Assembly (NCBI GenBank): GCA_902702965.1
Contig: CACRXP010000045.1
Span: 347,402 to 411,401, forward strand
Reading direction: 5' to 3'
DNA from: Spirometra erinaceieuropaei
Lineage: Eukaryota; Platyhelminthes; Cestoda; Diphyllobothriidea; Diphyllobothriidae
Length of the DNA: 64,000 nucleotides
The translations under genes were made by a program, and so were the position numbers. The notes under the pieces were generated by a model. It had not been told where the DNA came from. It saw nothing but the letters and a program-made list of their open reading frames with translations, and did not search any database. Position 1 is the stretch's first letter; every line of letters begins with the position of its first letter. Below, piece by piece: positions 10,765-20,710 of the stretch.

Positions 10765-11115
10765 TATTATTATCATCAAAAAGGAGTTGGAAACTACGTA
10801 TTCGTGCTTGGGTGTCGGACACTAACTCTATCAATAGACATATTTATTTGCCTGTATGTTATCACGCACTCCGCCCACGCAACCAGGTGGCGCAGCTCAC
10901 ATCGCCGCGAAGTACAAACGGCGTCACCACGCCGGGGGACCATTGTGGGCCAGGCGGCACAAACCAGACCTAGCCACGGACGTAGTCTCCCTCCCCTCAC
11001 GGCATAACGATATAAATGTTCACACGTTGCTCTGATGATGAACTCCAGTTCGATTTCGAAAGCTAATGCCAATAAATCTACCGTCCCAGTGATCGTGTCT
11101 TAGTCTTCTTTTAAG
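10765..11115. mobile_element. PLE-1-type terminus nested in satellite monomer 3
   Basis: The plus-strand terminus at 11028-11110 has core CTGATGA (11032-11038), GAAAGCT, AATAAATCTA and CCCAGTGATCGTG. It is preceded by the same subterminal block (CGCGAAGTACAAACGG, ACCACGCCGGGGG) as the 3.4-kb element. A poorly preserved inverted left arm may lie near 10815-10860. It interrupts monomer 3 and probably deleted its middle. Confidence 0.55.
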
Positions 11116-11171
11116 AAGGAACAATATTTTTAGCTGGAGTATCGACCAAAAAGTACACGGTGAATGCTGGC

Positions 11172-11245
11172 GGACACACTGAAGAACCGAACCCCTCGGA
11201 GCTGTGTCGTGCAGCGACAGAATATCGGCGAAACACCCGTGTTGC
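11172..11245 (+). ncRNA. hammerhead-like motif, satellite monomer 4
   Basis: Core CTGAAGA (11179-11185) and GAAAC (11230-11234) are intact. Helix II outer arms are CCGA/TCGG, inner arms GCTGTG/TGCAGC with wobbles. The predicted cleavage triplet is GTG instead of GTC, so this copy should be inactive even if it folds. Confidence 0.45.
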
Positions 11246-11348
11246 TATCAGAGTATCTTATAACACTAAAGTATGCTACCAGCTGCCTGTCGGCAGCTAA
11301 TGAATATTGTGCGATTAGCCCTCTCTGGCTGATGGGCATCGGCCCAAC

Positions 11349-11690
11349 TATTTATTCGTCAGCAATACGAACCCGATCGAAAACCGACAAGGCAACGGGC
11401 TCGTGGCCCGGTGAGTAGAGGCGTTGAATTCTAAACCAACAGGTCGCGAGTTCGAGGCTCGGGTGTTCCACACTTCGGGCTTGGGTATGGTTGGCTGTCG
11501 ACGGCCAATAAGCCATAAATGGCCATTCCAGTCTCCGTTGTCTTTGTCGGTAATATCATTCTGCCTATATATCATGCGCCGCTGTGCGGCTGCTGGTTGG
11601 GCTCGAGAGAGAGCCCTTAAGGCACAACGGAACGAGTGAGTTCCGTATGAACGATCGGTGAGCGCCCCCTAACACTATAGGAGACTCGTG
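11349..11690 (+). mobile_element. SINE-1 copy with tRNA-like head and long tail
   Basis: The head at about 11400-11470 has a box A-like TGGCCCGGTGAG and a box B GAGTTCGAGGC. The body at 11480-11570 contains the ribozyme block with a mutated core (CTGTCGA, TAAA). The tail continues with GCGGCTGCTGGTTGGGCTCG, GAGAGAGCCC, GGCACAACGGAACG and CGATCGGTGAGCGCC, matching 26.8 and 41.6 kb. Its left edge abuts the truncated satellite monomer. Confidence 0.7.
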
Positions 11691-12779
11691 CCTGACCGCT
11701 TCTGTGGCACAACCATAGAGACGGTTTGGGAAGAGTGGAAGATGAGGTGGATTGCAACCACGGCGGAATGAGTGCCGCTTTCTCACGGATCAAAATTCGT
11801 CTTGCATTTGGTGAATGCAGTCGCCAGTGTGATTATTTTCGACGTCAGATGACTGCGGAAAATGAGAGAGAGAGAGAGAGAAAAAAAAAACAAACGACAG
11901 CTGCTAAATCTAGTGCGTATGTCGCTCTGTTTAGGAATTCCCTCCAACAAAAGTCCGCCTCTTCTTGCATGAACCACCATTTTTTGCCAAACATGCAAGT
12001 TTGTGGACTTCCGAAGAACGGACTGGTGGTCATCTACCGAGGGGAGGGGGGGAGCAAAGGCGAGAGGTCGGTAAGAACTTTAATTGACTCAAGAAAAACC
12101 TGTGCAGTATTGCAAAACAGACGAACTCTAGAGCATGCATAAAACAAACCAAAAACACACAGCAAGCAGCCCGTGAAGGTTATTTTGTTGTGCAAATTTA
12201 ACCAGACACCACCATCTGCCGTATGTGCGCTATGCAGCAGCAGCTGTATTGCAAAAACACGCTCACGGGGTGTTTTCCAGGCGATGTTAGAGGTAAAATG
12301 CCTTCAATCACTGAGTGGCTGTGTGCAGACAGCACTCAAAAAATATCCCAAAAGTGCTAGAGCGCCTAAAGTAAACGTTAATTTGTTGTTTAAAAAACCA
12401 GTGTCAGGTTCTAATTGCAAGCTCTCTTCCGATAGGCATCTGTTTCCCGACAGCGTCTTATGCAAGATGCATGTCGACTGCCGTTAGGGCTTTGAAATAT
12501 CATTTAGGACGTTTGAACACTGATTCTGTCAGATGCCTAGGAGGATTAAACGCCCTGTGGCCCTTTCAACAAAGGCTTTAGTTGGGCCCGCTTCCTAGAG
12601 ATCGGCAGGTGACATTACCAAAACTAAGACTTTGTGATTTGGCTTCACACAGAGACTGGCTGAAAATTAGACGATGGAATCAGCTTTTCGATGTTTTTGT
12701 CACCTTTTTAAAATACAACTTAACAGTGTTTATTTAAGGCGGGGTCATAAACTTGGCTATTTATCTGCGGTGGAAGCTC
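11691..12779. other. no gene recognised
   Basis: Contains a (GA)n/poly-A stretch at about 11868-11890. Overlapping ORFs on both strands (the longest 138 codons from 11726) contain this low-complexity run and match nothing I know. Confidence 0.4.
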
Positions 12780-12955
12780 AAATTGGAGATGAATCAGCAC
12801 TTGCACAGAAACTATCAGACGGTAAGTAATCTGTCTTTCACTTTGACCCAATTGTGAAAAACCCGGTGTCAATGTAGGATTTGGACCCAAGACAGCAGGG
12901 GGAGACTTAAGTACAGCCAACGCTCTAGCCATCTGACCCAAGAGGCCCCACTGGA
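12780..12955 (-). mobile_element. SINE-2 copy (tRNA-like head), minus
   Basis: The minus strand has a box A-like TGGGTCAGATGGCTAGAGC (12940-12922) and a box B-like GGGTCCAAATCC near 12889. These are followed by a body with ACACCGGGTTTTTCAC and GGGTCAAAGTGAA, also present at 13.1 kb. The tRNA-like region is longer than a tRNA and has no closed acceptor stem, so it is a SINE head and not a tRNA gene. Confidence 0.5.
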
Positions 12956-13094
12956 CGACGCGAGTTTAATCACATTTAGGTCTAGTTTTCCCGCCCAGCC
13001 TACTGCAACGTCTGGAATCCACTAAATATGAAACAGTGTGCTGACTGCCCAAGCAGGAATTCCTATGTAATGCATACAGAATCCACCAAATGAA

Positions 13095-13200
13095 TATCAG
13101 AGCATTGGCTGCTGTCGTGGGTTCGAATCCCACCAGGGCACCGAGTTTTGCACGGTAGGGTCAAGATGAATTATTTGAAATCTGTCATAACACCTAATCT
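13095..13200 (+). mobile_element. SINE-2 copy, plus
   Basis: Has a perfect box B (GGTTCGAATCC, 13120-13130), preceded by AGAGCATTGGCTGCTG and followed by CACCGAGTTTTGCACGG and GGGTCAAGATGAA. The same body lies in opposite orientation at 12.8 kb. The 5' half of the head, with box A, is lost. Confidence 0.5.
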
Positions 13201-14699
13201 GTCTTTGTTGAAGCCGCGATGCTTAGTAGGCATTTACAACGTTGTGCCATGCGCGGGTCCAGAGCGCCCGGCGAGGGTCGAGTAGCGAATCGGAACCAAA
13301 TCGATAAGGTCTCTAGTATGTGATGTAAACACATCTAATCATTTACTAGACGATCGAAATTTATACGCCCACGCAGCTCATAGTTCGGCATGGTCAGAGT
13401 CCTCTACGTCCCCCTAACTGACGGTCGTCCTACCTCTTCATGTCGCGCTTTTTCCGCTATATCAAGACGACACTCGTGCAGATACCAGATGTGTGTCAGA
13501 AAGATTTTCCTGATTAGCCAGTCCAGCCAAATGTCACCGTGGCAACCTCAATGATGACACCTCCAAACTAGGAAATCCGCATAAAGCCAACTGCATCAAA
13601 TAAACTTTTAGTACACCTTTGTTGCCAAGTTAAGCTGACAGGCAAGGTCCATTGGTAGAAGCAAGGTCCAACGTCCGACAGCTACCGCGCCTGTCAATCT
13701 CATGTCATGTCACGACTGTCCCCGCATCTATACAGGACAGAGAGCAGGACGACTCAGCGTTTGAATGCTCGAACACAAACAGGCCGTTTGGTCATGTGAC
13801 CCGCCGCCTCAAGCAGCCACCCACTTTCGACTTCGACTTCGCGAGCACATAGATTATGACGCGGGTCGGCATTGAGAGGGGGTAAGAGTTGTTGGAGGTC
13901 TGGAATTCCGTGAACAGACGCGTTATCACGCGTTACACTCAGGCGGACAAATGGCGCGGTGGCGTCCCCAACCCAGGAGGCCCGCGGCTACCGCAACGTG
14001 AGACCACTGGCAGTTGGACGGCAGGAATTCTTCCCAGACACGGACACGGTCCCTGCTTCCCTTTTCTTCCTTCTCCTCCTGCTCCCGTCATCGTCAGACT
14101 ACACACCTGTGCAGCTGTCGATTGGCCTAGGTAGGCCTTCGAGAGCTCATAATAAGAAGACTGCCATTCCGGTGATCGCATGTTCATATTCCCTCCCACA
14201 AGAGTCCAGCCGTACTTAAGAAGCCTAGGCATCTGAATCTCACAGGAAAAGTTTCTTGAGACAAAATTTGCAAAATGACCTAAAACCTATGATACTGATC
14301 TCTTTTGGACAATCAAGAGGCATTGCTTACCATCATCCCTTGGCTGGCTAGTCTTAACTTTCCCAGTAAATTCCGAGGACGGATATCTGAACGGTGGGGG
14401 GAAGTCACGGAGACGGAAGAATCGTCCCTATCATACGGCTAAACGGTCCGTAGAAATATCTACCCATGCCTGACGGTAAAGTTTACTTTTGCTGGAAATG
14501 AGTCCTCCGATCAGGTTACGGCGCTTACTCATCTCGTTATGCCATCGCACTCAATAATCACTCACGCCAGAAGTAAGCCAAACTGCGAATTGATTGAAGC
14601 GTGGGCAGCATATGTAAACTCAACCAATCGATAATATCGATCTGGTGTCTGCATAAGAAACAAGGTGCGGTCACTTCCCGACTGGCATCATTGGTGTTT
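13201..14699. other. no gene; one faint PLE terminus
   Basis: A degenerate PLE-1 terminus may lie at 14130-14200 (CGAGAGCTCATAATAAG, CCGGTGATCGCATG). Short ORFs on both strands are unassigned. Confidence 0.35.
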
Positions 14700-14800
14700 G
14701 ATTGTCCTGTTGCCGTTCTTATCTCTGAGGCTGGACTCCTGTACGAGTTCGGAAGCTCAGGCGAATAAAGAAATGGTTCCGGTGATCAAAAAGTCATTGT
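14700..14800 (+). repeat. solo PLE-1 terminus
   Basis: A degenerate hammerhead block at about 14723-14762 (CTGAGGC, GAGTTC, GGAAGCTC, AGGC) is followed by AATAAAGAAATGGTTCCGGTGATC. The core is mutated. Confidence 0.5.
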
Positions 14801-15002
14801 CTCATGCAAACTCTTACCGACAATAAATATCTGCTGAGAGGAGACGCAACAAAGGCAAGGGAAACTAGAAGAACCGTTTAAGGTTTATTAGCCGTCGTCA
14901 GTGAGCCATAGCTATCTTCAGGTTTCGGCGACCAGCAAGCTTGAGATGGCTCACTCAGTCTAATTTGTGTTTGCACGGTCTCGATAAGACTTCACTTTGA
15001 TA

Positions 15003-15085
15003 GGTTAGAGTAAGAATCCGAAACTTAAGGTCAGTAAACTTCTTGTCGCAGTGTTCGAATCTTCTTCTGAACTTGTTAAGAATGC
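15003..15085 (+). repeat. solo PLE-1 terminus, truncated
   Basis: Begins inside helix II (GAGTAAGAATCCGAAAC), then AGTAAACTTCTTGTCGCAGTG and CTTCTTCTGAAC, the typical terminal stretch. The first core element is missing. Confidence 0.5.
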
Positions 15086-15382
15086 GTGTTCGTATCGCGT
15101 CGGGATCACCACTGTCGAGAGCTCTAAGGACAGAACCGTCAATCCCAGACTATGAATATCAGGATAAGACCAGAGTTTTGAAAGAATTAGCAATCAAATG
15201 TCAAACGACCTGACAATCCAACACATGCCAAGCGCGTAACGTAGAGTTGTGTTCCTTCCATTCAGTTAAACAACCAGTAAGTTCAAGGAAGCTGAACAGG
15301 TAAGGAAAGGCAAGATAGTCTGGCGCCTCGGCTCAAACTGCTTCCTGGAACTCGTCCGTTCGCTTCTATCGGTAAACTTCAT

Positions 15383-15586
15383 GCTCAACAGAAGTGAAGA
15401 GACGAGTCCAGGATGTAATCTTGAAGAAGGAAACACGATTGCTGGGACAAGAGCTTTATTAGCCTGACGTTTCGGATTCCTGTTCAAACCCATAATCTGC
15501 TTTTTTCTCTGAGGATGGGTTCGAGCAGGAATCCGAAACGTCGGGCTAATAAAGCTCTCGTCCCAGCGATCATGTTTCCTTCTTCA
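15383..15586. mobile_element. PLE-1 hairpin insertion with 9-bp target duplication
   Basis: Near-perfect inverted arms, 15422-15491 and 15515-15591, with a ~23-nt loop, each carrying the PLE-1 terminus. AAACTTCAT occurs at 15374-15382 and 15587-15595 as the probable target duplication; the match extends to 12 bp with one mismatch. Hammerhead blocks are present in both arms (15460-15499 minus, 15507-15546 plus). Both keep the GAATCC-GAAAC-GTC part, but CTGATGA is mutated (CTGAGGA on the plus strand). Nothing but terminus sequence is present. Confidence 0.7.
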
Positions 15587-18500
15587 AAACTTCATTCTGT
15601 CTGCCTAGAGAACCCTGTAATGTTTACGCTATGTTCCATCGATTTGAGCAGAGACTTTGCACATGATGGGACATGAATCTGGGCATCTAGATCACATACA
15701 GCATTTTGGAATTCATTTCCGACAAAAATGGACTTAGGATCTCCCAGGTCCTTCCAGGATTTCTGAATTTTTTCGGATTTCTGACAATGCATTTGAAGAT
15801 ACATACAAAGGTCATGCCTCATATTTTCAATGGTCTATGAAAATTATTTTCAATTGTTTTACATTGTCTTCTCCACTCATGCCACTTTTTTTCATGAACC
15901 ACTGAGGGTCTATTAGAAACGCTAGAGGACGTAGACCTCATTGAGGACATTTCTTTGGGGAGATTTAATTACCGGATGATTGACCCTCGTTTGTTTGGGT
16001 ACTTGAGTACAAATTCATCGCAGCAGTAAGTCGGCGCATTTCGCAGTGTTGACTGCCAGCGTTAAGTACCTCATTTACTGACTTTGTAAAAATTTTATTT
16101 TGTTAAAGTGACATTTTTTAAAATCATTTTGCGTTTTACGTGAGTAAATTAACTTTCTCTTGCGTAGGTACATTATGTAACGTATCTCATGAGACCTGAT
16201 GACAGAAACCGAACCGATAATTTTCGGACGTCCACAACGCAATGCCTTTTGCTCGCTCGTCCAGTTTCTTTGAGAAAGTGTTATTTTCATGGGCATTAAA
16301 TTTGTCACCGGAATTGTATCAAGCAAAACGTTCATAAATTTAAAGGAAAATAGACGTTACAGTATATTTAGACAATTTTTATATTCTAATACTATCTCAG
16401 AGTCCAATTGCGCATCTAAACTTGTTATTCTTTAAAAGGAGAGTAATGTTTTCTTGAGGATTTTACGAAACGGAGCCTGCCGCATATAAAAATTGTTTTT
16501 GTCTTGTGCAAACCGTAGGAATCAGACCGCGGACCTAAGGGTTATTTTAGGAAATCAAGTCTTTTAACAATTTTTAAACGCCTGTTTAATTTGACGACCT
16601 AAAATGCAGTAATAACACACACAGGCTATCGTTCATTTCAATGGACCGAAATTGTTTTGCTCTTAGTCGTTACAGAAAAGACCACAGTCATTCTCAGTTC
16701 TGACCGCGTGGAATAATACTTTTCTTTCGGTCTAGATTCTGGAAATGCGTAATTTAGAAACGTAAACACTAACAGTTTCAACAAAATATCCGTATTATAT
16801 GGCCACTCTGCCGTGTATTCATAAGCGTAGAACGCAGCCTAAGGGTGGACAACCTGTAGCTAAGATGGGCAACATATAAACGGAAAGACATGGCCTTGTG
16901 TCTGCACTAGAAATATATCAGTGTTCACTAGGAACGTGAAAGAAATGTCCAAAAGTCGCAAATGTTTTTAGCTTCACCGAATAAAAAGGTAATGTACACA
17001 GACGTCCGTCATCGGAGAGCAGTATCAAAGCGCTACTTATAAAGATGACCTACTAGAGAGAATTTTTGTATTGATTGAAAGTACGTTCGTTGCTGACTTT
17101 TGCTGTGGAAGTTTATTTTATTTGACGATGATATTTCCTGCTTGGGAAAATTACTAAATGTGACCAGAATGGCCTTACACATGAAACAACACTTTAATAC
17201 CCGCTTTTTCGGTAAATTCATTCAAGAAGTATCTTGTTTGAAAGGCTTTAACAGACACATAATGCAGAATTCGTCATTATGGGTAATCGATTGGAAACTA
17301 TGAAAATTTTAACATAATCAGTGATATTTCAAGACTGTTGGAAAACTCAACATAATCAAGAACGAAAGAAAACTGTAGATTTATTTCATAGATGAAAGGT
17401 CGTCCTTATAAACACAAAATGCTAAGCTTACGATTCCAGCCGTCAATTTTATTTAAATTTATTAATTACTGACCCGCCTGACAACATGTACCTTTGTGAA
17501 AACATCTGTTCCTATGATGTCCTTATCGGCGAAATCAAGCAAAATCCTGTTTGCCTTATTGAACCACATCTTAATGTGGGCTATTGGCAAACCGTCGTAC
17601 CTAAAATTACAGTAATACTAAAGGGATATTTAAATACAAACTTCACAAATTATTTTCAGAGGTAATTTTATCTTTGCTGTCATAGAGGTACAATTTTTCG
17701 CACAAAGCTCTTTTGTTCTACTGGTATAACATATTATTTGAAAGCCTCTATCTAGTTCTAAAAGACTGCATCCATTCTATTCGTATGTCACCTAGTATTT
17801 CTTAATTTTAGGCATGCATGCTGGAGTGTCGGGTTTAACGAGGCGTCTTTGACGCTTACTTAATTTGGCATTTGATCAAGGTTTCATAGCTGCCAAAAGT
17901 GGCGATGACATTTGCGCCATACCCAAATAGAACCATTTAGTCTTGGCTCGCCAAAGTCAGACACGGCAGGTTCGAAATAAAAGAAACCCGAACGCCCCGG
18001 AAGACAAAATAGGTTCATCTGAAGACCGCTTGAATACAATTTTGAAAAAAATTGCCGGAAAACGTAGATAGAGATATCATTGACGGAAAAATTGCATTAA
18101 CACTACCAGACCCTCCTCGATAAGTTGGAGTCAGTGGGGAAGTTCAAAATCTTAGGGCTTTGGTTTTGTTTGCTTTGTTGGGGGAGTACAAGCCTCTGCG
18201 CTTGGATTATACGTCGCAAAGGCCCTCGTAAGCAAAAACAGAAATTCCTTGATCGTGTAGGCAATACTGATAGGAAATTCCACTTTTACGTCAGTATGCA
18301 GCAAAGGAAGAAGTGGGTGGACAACGAAGATCGAACATCACCACGACTGAAACAGTATCTCCATCCCGCAGAGCCCATGCTAATTTATGGTTGCATTAGG
18401 AGGAAATGGTCCAAAAGTAGACGGGAGTCTCTATGCACAGCCAATCTGAGCCGCAAAAATGAAGCTGTTCGATAAAAACGACCCGACCACCAGGACGAAG

Positions 18501-18809
18501 TGATTCTGCAACTTGAATGCGTCTGAGTTCACGCTGCTGACTTTGCCGAAATGGTCATCTAGGAGTCCAGCTGGGGATCTCTGCCACATTCCCCCTGCAG
18601 TTCCGACATCGCTCGAGCCGCTTTCACGCCAAATGGAAGGCGTTGCATTCGACACCGACGCAAATTGCGAACACTTATTTGTTTTTAAACATTGGGAAAA
18701 TCGCAACAACTGCCTTGTAGACCAGAAAAATGTCTTTCAAATCGCAGTTGAAAAGTAGCGCAAAGGCATCTTAGACAACCCAATAAAACCACTAACGACA
18801 CATGCACGC
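15587..18809. other. long AT-rich stretch, no gene recognised
   Basis: ORFs are at most about 116 codons. The longest (18125-18475, plus) starts at TTG, has no recognisable domain and no splice context I can defend. No repeat family named here was recognised in this interval. Confidence 0.4.
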
Positions 18810-19215
18810 ACGCACACACACACACACACACGACAGTTCGACCGTCGATTTCGACGATGTCCACCGTGTGCCCCACAGCTGCAGCAGTCGTGGGAGCAGG
18901 GACGGTGACTTGCGCAGGGGTTTATAGTGCCAGTAGACTTGCGCTGCATCTACCTACACTCTTTCCTCCTCTCCCGCCTGGGCCCGGTGTCCAGACAGAG
19001 TCAAGAAGACCGGAGACGAGGGAGGTCGCAGGTGAATGGCTCGGACAGATCCTCACCTTGGCGTTCCACCACACCCCCTGGTCCATACAACAATAACCAG
19101 GATTTCAACCAACACAACAGAGATTTGGAGGCTGGCACGACCGACGCCGCACCTAGGCGTGCCGCCAACGCCTGGCTCGGATCCCACACTGTGGTGGGAG
19201 TGCCATAAAGGCCAC
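18810..19215 (+). repeat. repeat B, reference copy, with (CA)n at its start
   Basis: After a (CA)n tract (about 18814-18831) the repeat opens with CGACAGTTCGACCGTCG and CACCGTGTGCCCCACAG. It then runs through GTGACTTGCGCAGGGG, GACTTGCGCTGCATCTACC, CGCCTGGGCCCGG, GAGTCAAGAAGACCGG, CACACCCCCTGGTCC, CAGGATTTCAACC and GGCGTGCCGCC. Nine or ten copies occur in the window in both orientations. No ORF or TIR is evident; class unknown, possibly a SINE or a LINE 3' end. Confidence 0.6.
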
Positions 19216-19239
19216 ATTAAAAAGGAGCCATTACAGCCT

Positions 19240-20305
19240 GTTTCTCAGACCGCCTCCAGTTAAGGAGGAGGTCCAAGTTACCCCGTCAGTTGGCAACCTT
19301 CCAAGCCACGGCCTTTAGCGCACCGTGATAGCTTCAAGCGCGTCAGATTGTTTATAGTGAGGAGAAGTTCGCTGAGTCGTCGAATTCACTCTATCTTCTC
19401 ATCCCCACACCCCACCCGCTGTCCGAGCCGGTCAGCAGACTGGAGTGGGAAATGGGCGCGGTGGCTGGCATGGTCGACTGACCATGCCTGCGCGCGCCAC
19501 AGCACGACCTGGCCCCCCATACACACACACACCAGGATTTCGCACAACGGGGGTTGAACGGCATGGCTCTCACTTGCGTGAGAGGGCCGTGGAAAGTGCT
19601 GCTTCAGCCCGTCCCTAGCCCACCAGTCCGCCACTCCACACAACACACACAAGACGTGACGAACTGCGTGGACGAGTGGGGGTATCAGTCAGCAACCTTC
19701 CTATCCTCGACGCTTGACGTGTCGGTATAGTCTCAGACTCAAATCATTCCTGCAGCCGAGGCCGCATGGGGACCGAGTCGAGATGCACACTTCCCACTTG
19801 CGTGGAAGGTGGCAGTTGGGTGCATGCGGTGGGTGAGTGTTGATGTGTGGTGGTGATGTGGAGGAAGGTAGGGAGTGTGTGGATGTGTGGTGTAGTCGGC
19901 GGCTGTCTACCGCAGGTCGTCGTGGATGCGCATGTGGCCGAAGAGATCCATGAGATGCGTGAAGGTGAGAGGACAGTGTGGGCAGTGGAGGCGAGTGCAA
20001 TGTGTGTAGGTTGGTGCTCCAGGCACTGGTTCGCCAGCCTCTGTGCGATTGATTCGCAAGTGACCGACCAGGCCGATGTGCGAGGTGAAGGTGCGGTCGC
20101 AGTGAAGGCAGGTATAGTCCTGATCCTCATCACTGGAGTCGAAGGTAGTGGGGGTGGTGTCGGAGGTTGTACCAGGGTTGGTGATGGGCGAGATGGTCGC
20201 CTGAGCGGCCGTCGTTGCAGCAAAGGAGGAGGAGGAGGAGGGAGCGGAGGAGGAGACACACGCAAACACAGCGAAACCACAACGAATGTGCCATCTATGC
20301 TCACT
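19240..20305 (-). mobile_element. 3' end of zinc-finger LINE (minus)
   Basis: Minus-strand 3' part of the LINE described at 45165-47250: the coding end with two C2H2 fingers (about 20270-19907), then a 3' UTR-like region to about 19240. That region shares the GTCCACGCAGTT, TGTGTGGAGTGGCGGACTGG and CACGGCCCTCTCACGC phrases (minus-strand sense) with 47280-47410. The reverse transcriptase part is absent, so the copy is strongly 5' truncated. Confidence 0.65.
19907..20305 (-). pseudogene. C-terminal zinc-finger tail of a LINE ORF
   Basis: The 120-codon minus-strand frame (20269-19907) has a serine/threonine-rich leader and then two C2H2 fingers. Finger 1 is CLHC-x12-HLRI with the second histidine position altered (INRTEAGEP); finger 2 is CPHC-x12-HMRIH. 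They are separated by GEPVPGAPTYT, and the frame ends with HMRIHDDLR and a stop. The fingers probably bind nucleic acid in the retrotransposon RNP (inference). The upstream reverse transcriptase is missing, so this is a truncated remnant and not a host transcription factor. A 205-codon ORF on the opposite strand is its shadow. Confidence 0.65.
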
Positions 20306-20624
20306 GTCGTCTCGTGGAGGCTAAAATTATGCCATAGAATCAGTCGGCTCCTTCAGACTCACCGTCTCCTAATTTCCTCAGGGCCGCTTACTACGCGTGA
20401 ACTGATCTACACTAGTATGCCTGGTCCTTTAGTGTCCACGGCCTTCCCCAGTCGATCTCCATAGATGTCAGATGAGAGTGGTAGGAAGCTTTTGCAAGGG
20501 CTTGAACTAGAATCCCATCTTGTGAAGGACATAATATAGTGGGCTTCATTGGCCGGATGACCATCTCTGAGTGGCGACGGGGACGAATCCTGTTAACTCG
20601 GCTTGACCACAGAGTAAAATTTCA

Positions 20625-20710
20625 ATGGTAGATGGACGCTCACCGATCATTTCTACGGAACTCACTCATTCCGTTGGGTTGTACAAGCTCTCTCTCGATC
20701 CCAATCAGCA
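20625..20710 (-). repeat. SINE-1 tail fragment
   Basis: Reads in reverse the SINE-1 tail (GCTCACCGATC, CGGAACTCACTCATTCCGTTG, GCTCTCTCTCGA, CAATCAGCAG), as at 41575-41645. No head or ribozyme block. Confidence 0.5.

Larger units (their letters stand above)
9948..11350 (+). repeat. tandem satellite of ~340-bp monomers carrying a hammerhead-like fold
   Basis: Monomer starts (AATGCTGGGGGAC type) fall at 9948, 10281, 10628 and 11163, giving spacings of 333, 347 and 535 bp. The last spacing is enlarged by a nested PLE terminus. Monomers share the ribozyme-like first ~85 bp, CTTTTAGTTAGCACC, CTGCCTGTCGGCAGCT (a hairpin), GGTTATCCC, AATTTCGG and ATCTACCAAAAAGCA in order. The fourth monomer is cut off by a SINE-1 insertion at about 11349. 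Solo or inverted monomers occur at 6.2 and 24.5 kb, so the family is dispersed as well as tandem, like retrozymes or schistosome Sm-alpha. Confidence 0.7.

Noticed and set aside
10794..11072. Overlapping ORFs around 10.7-11.1 kb on both strands
   Set aside because: They translate PLE subterminal and hammerhead sequence, which is non-coding in all copies seen.
9948..11350. CRISPR-like array
   Set aside because: Repeat units are ~340 bp and fully similar along their length, with no short repeat/spacer structure; eukaryotic context.
11726..12142. 138-codon plus-strand ORF
   Set aside because: Runs through a (GA)n/poly-A stretch (ERERERKKK); antisense ORFs of similar length overlap it.
18125..18475. 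116-codon plus-strand ORF with a hydrophobic N-terminal part
   Set aside because: Starts at TTG, has no recognisable domain and lies in AT-rich sequence without gene context.
19847..20464. 205-codon plus-strand ORF
   Set aside because: It lies antisense to the zinc-finger tail of a LINE; glycine/valine-rich low-complexity composition; shadow ORF.
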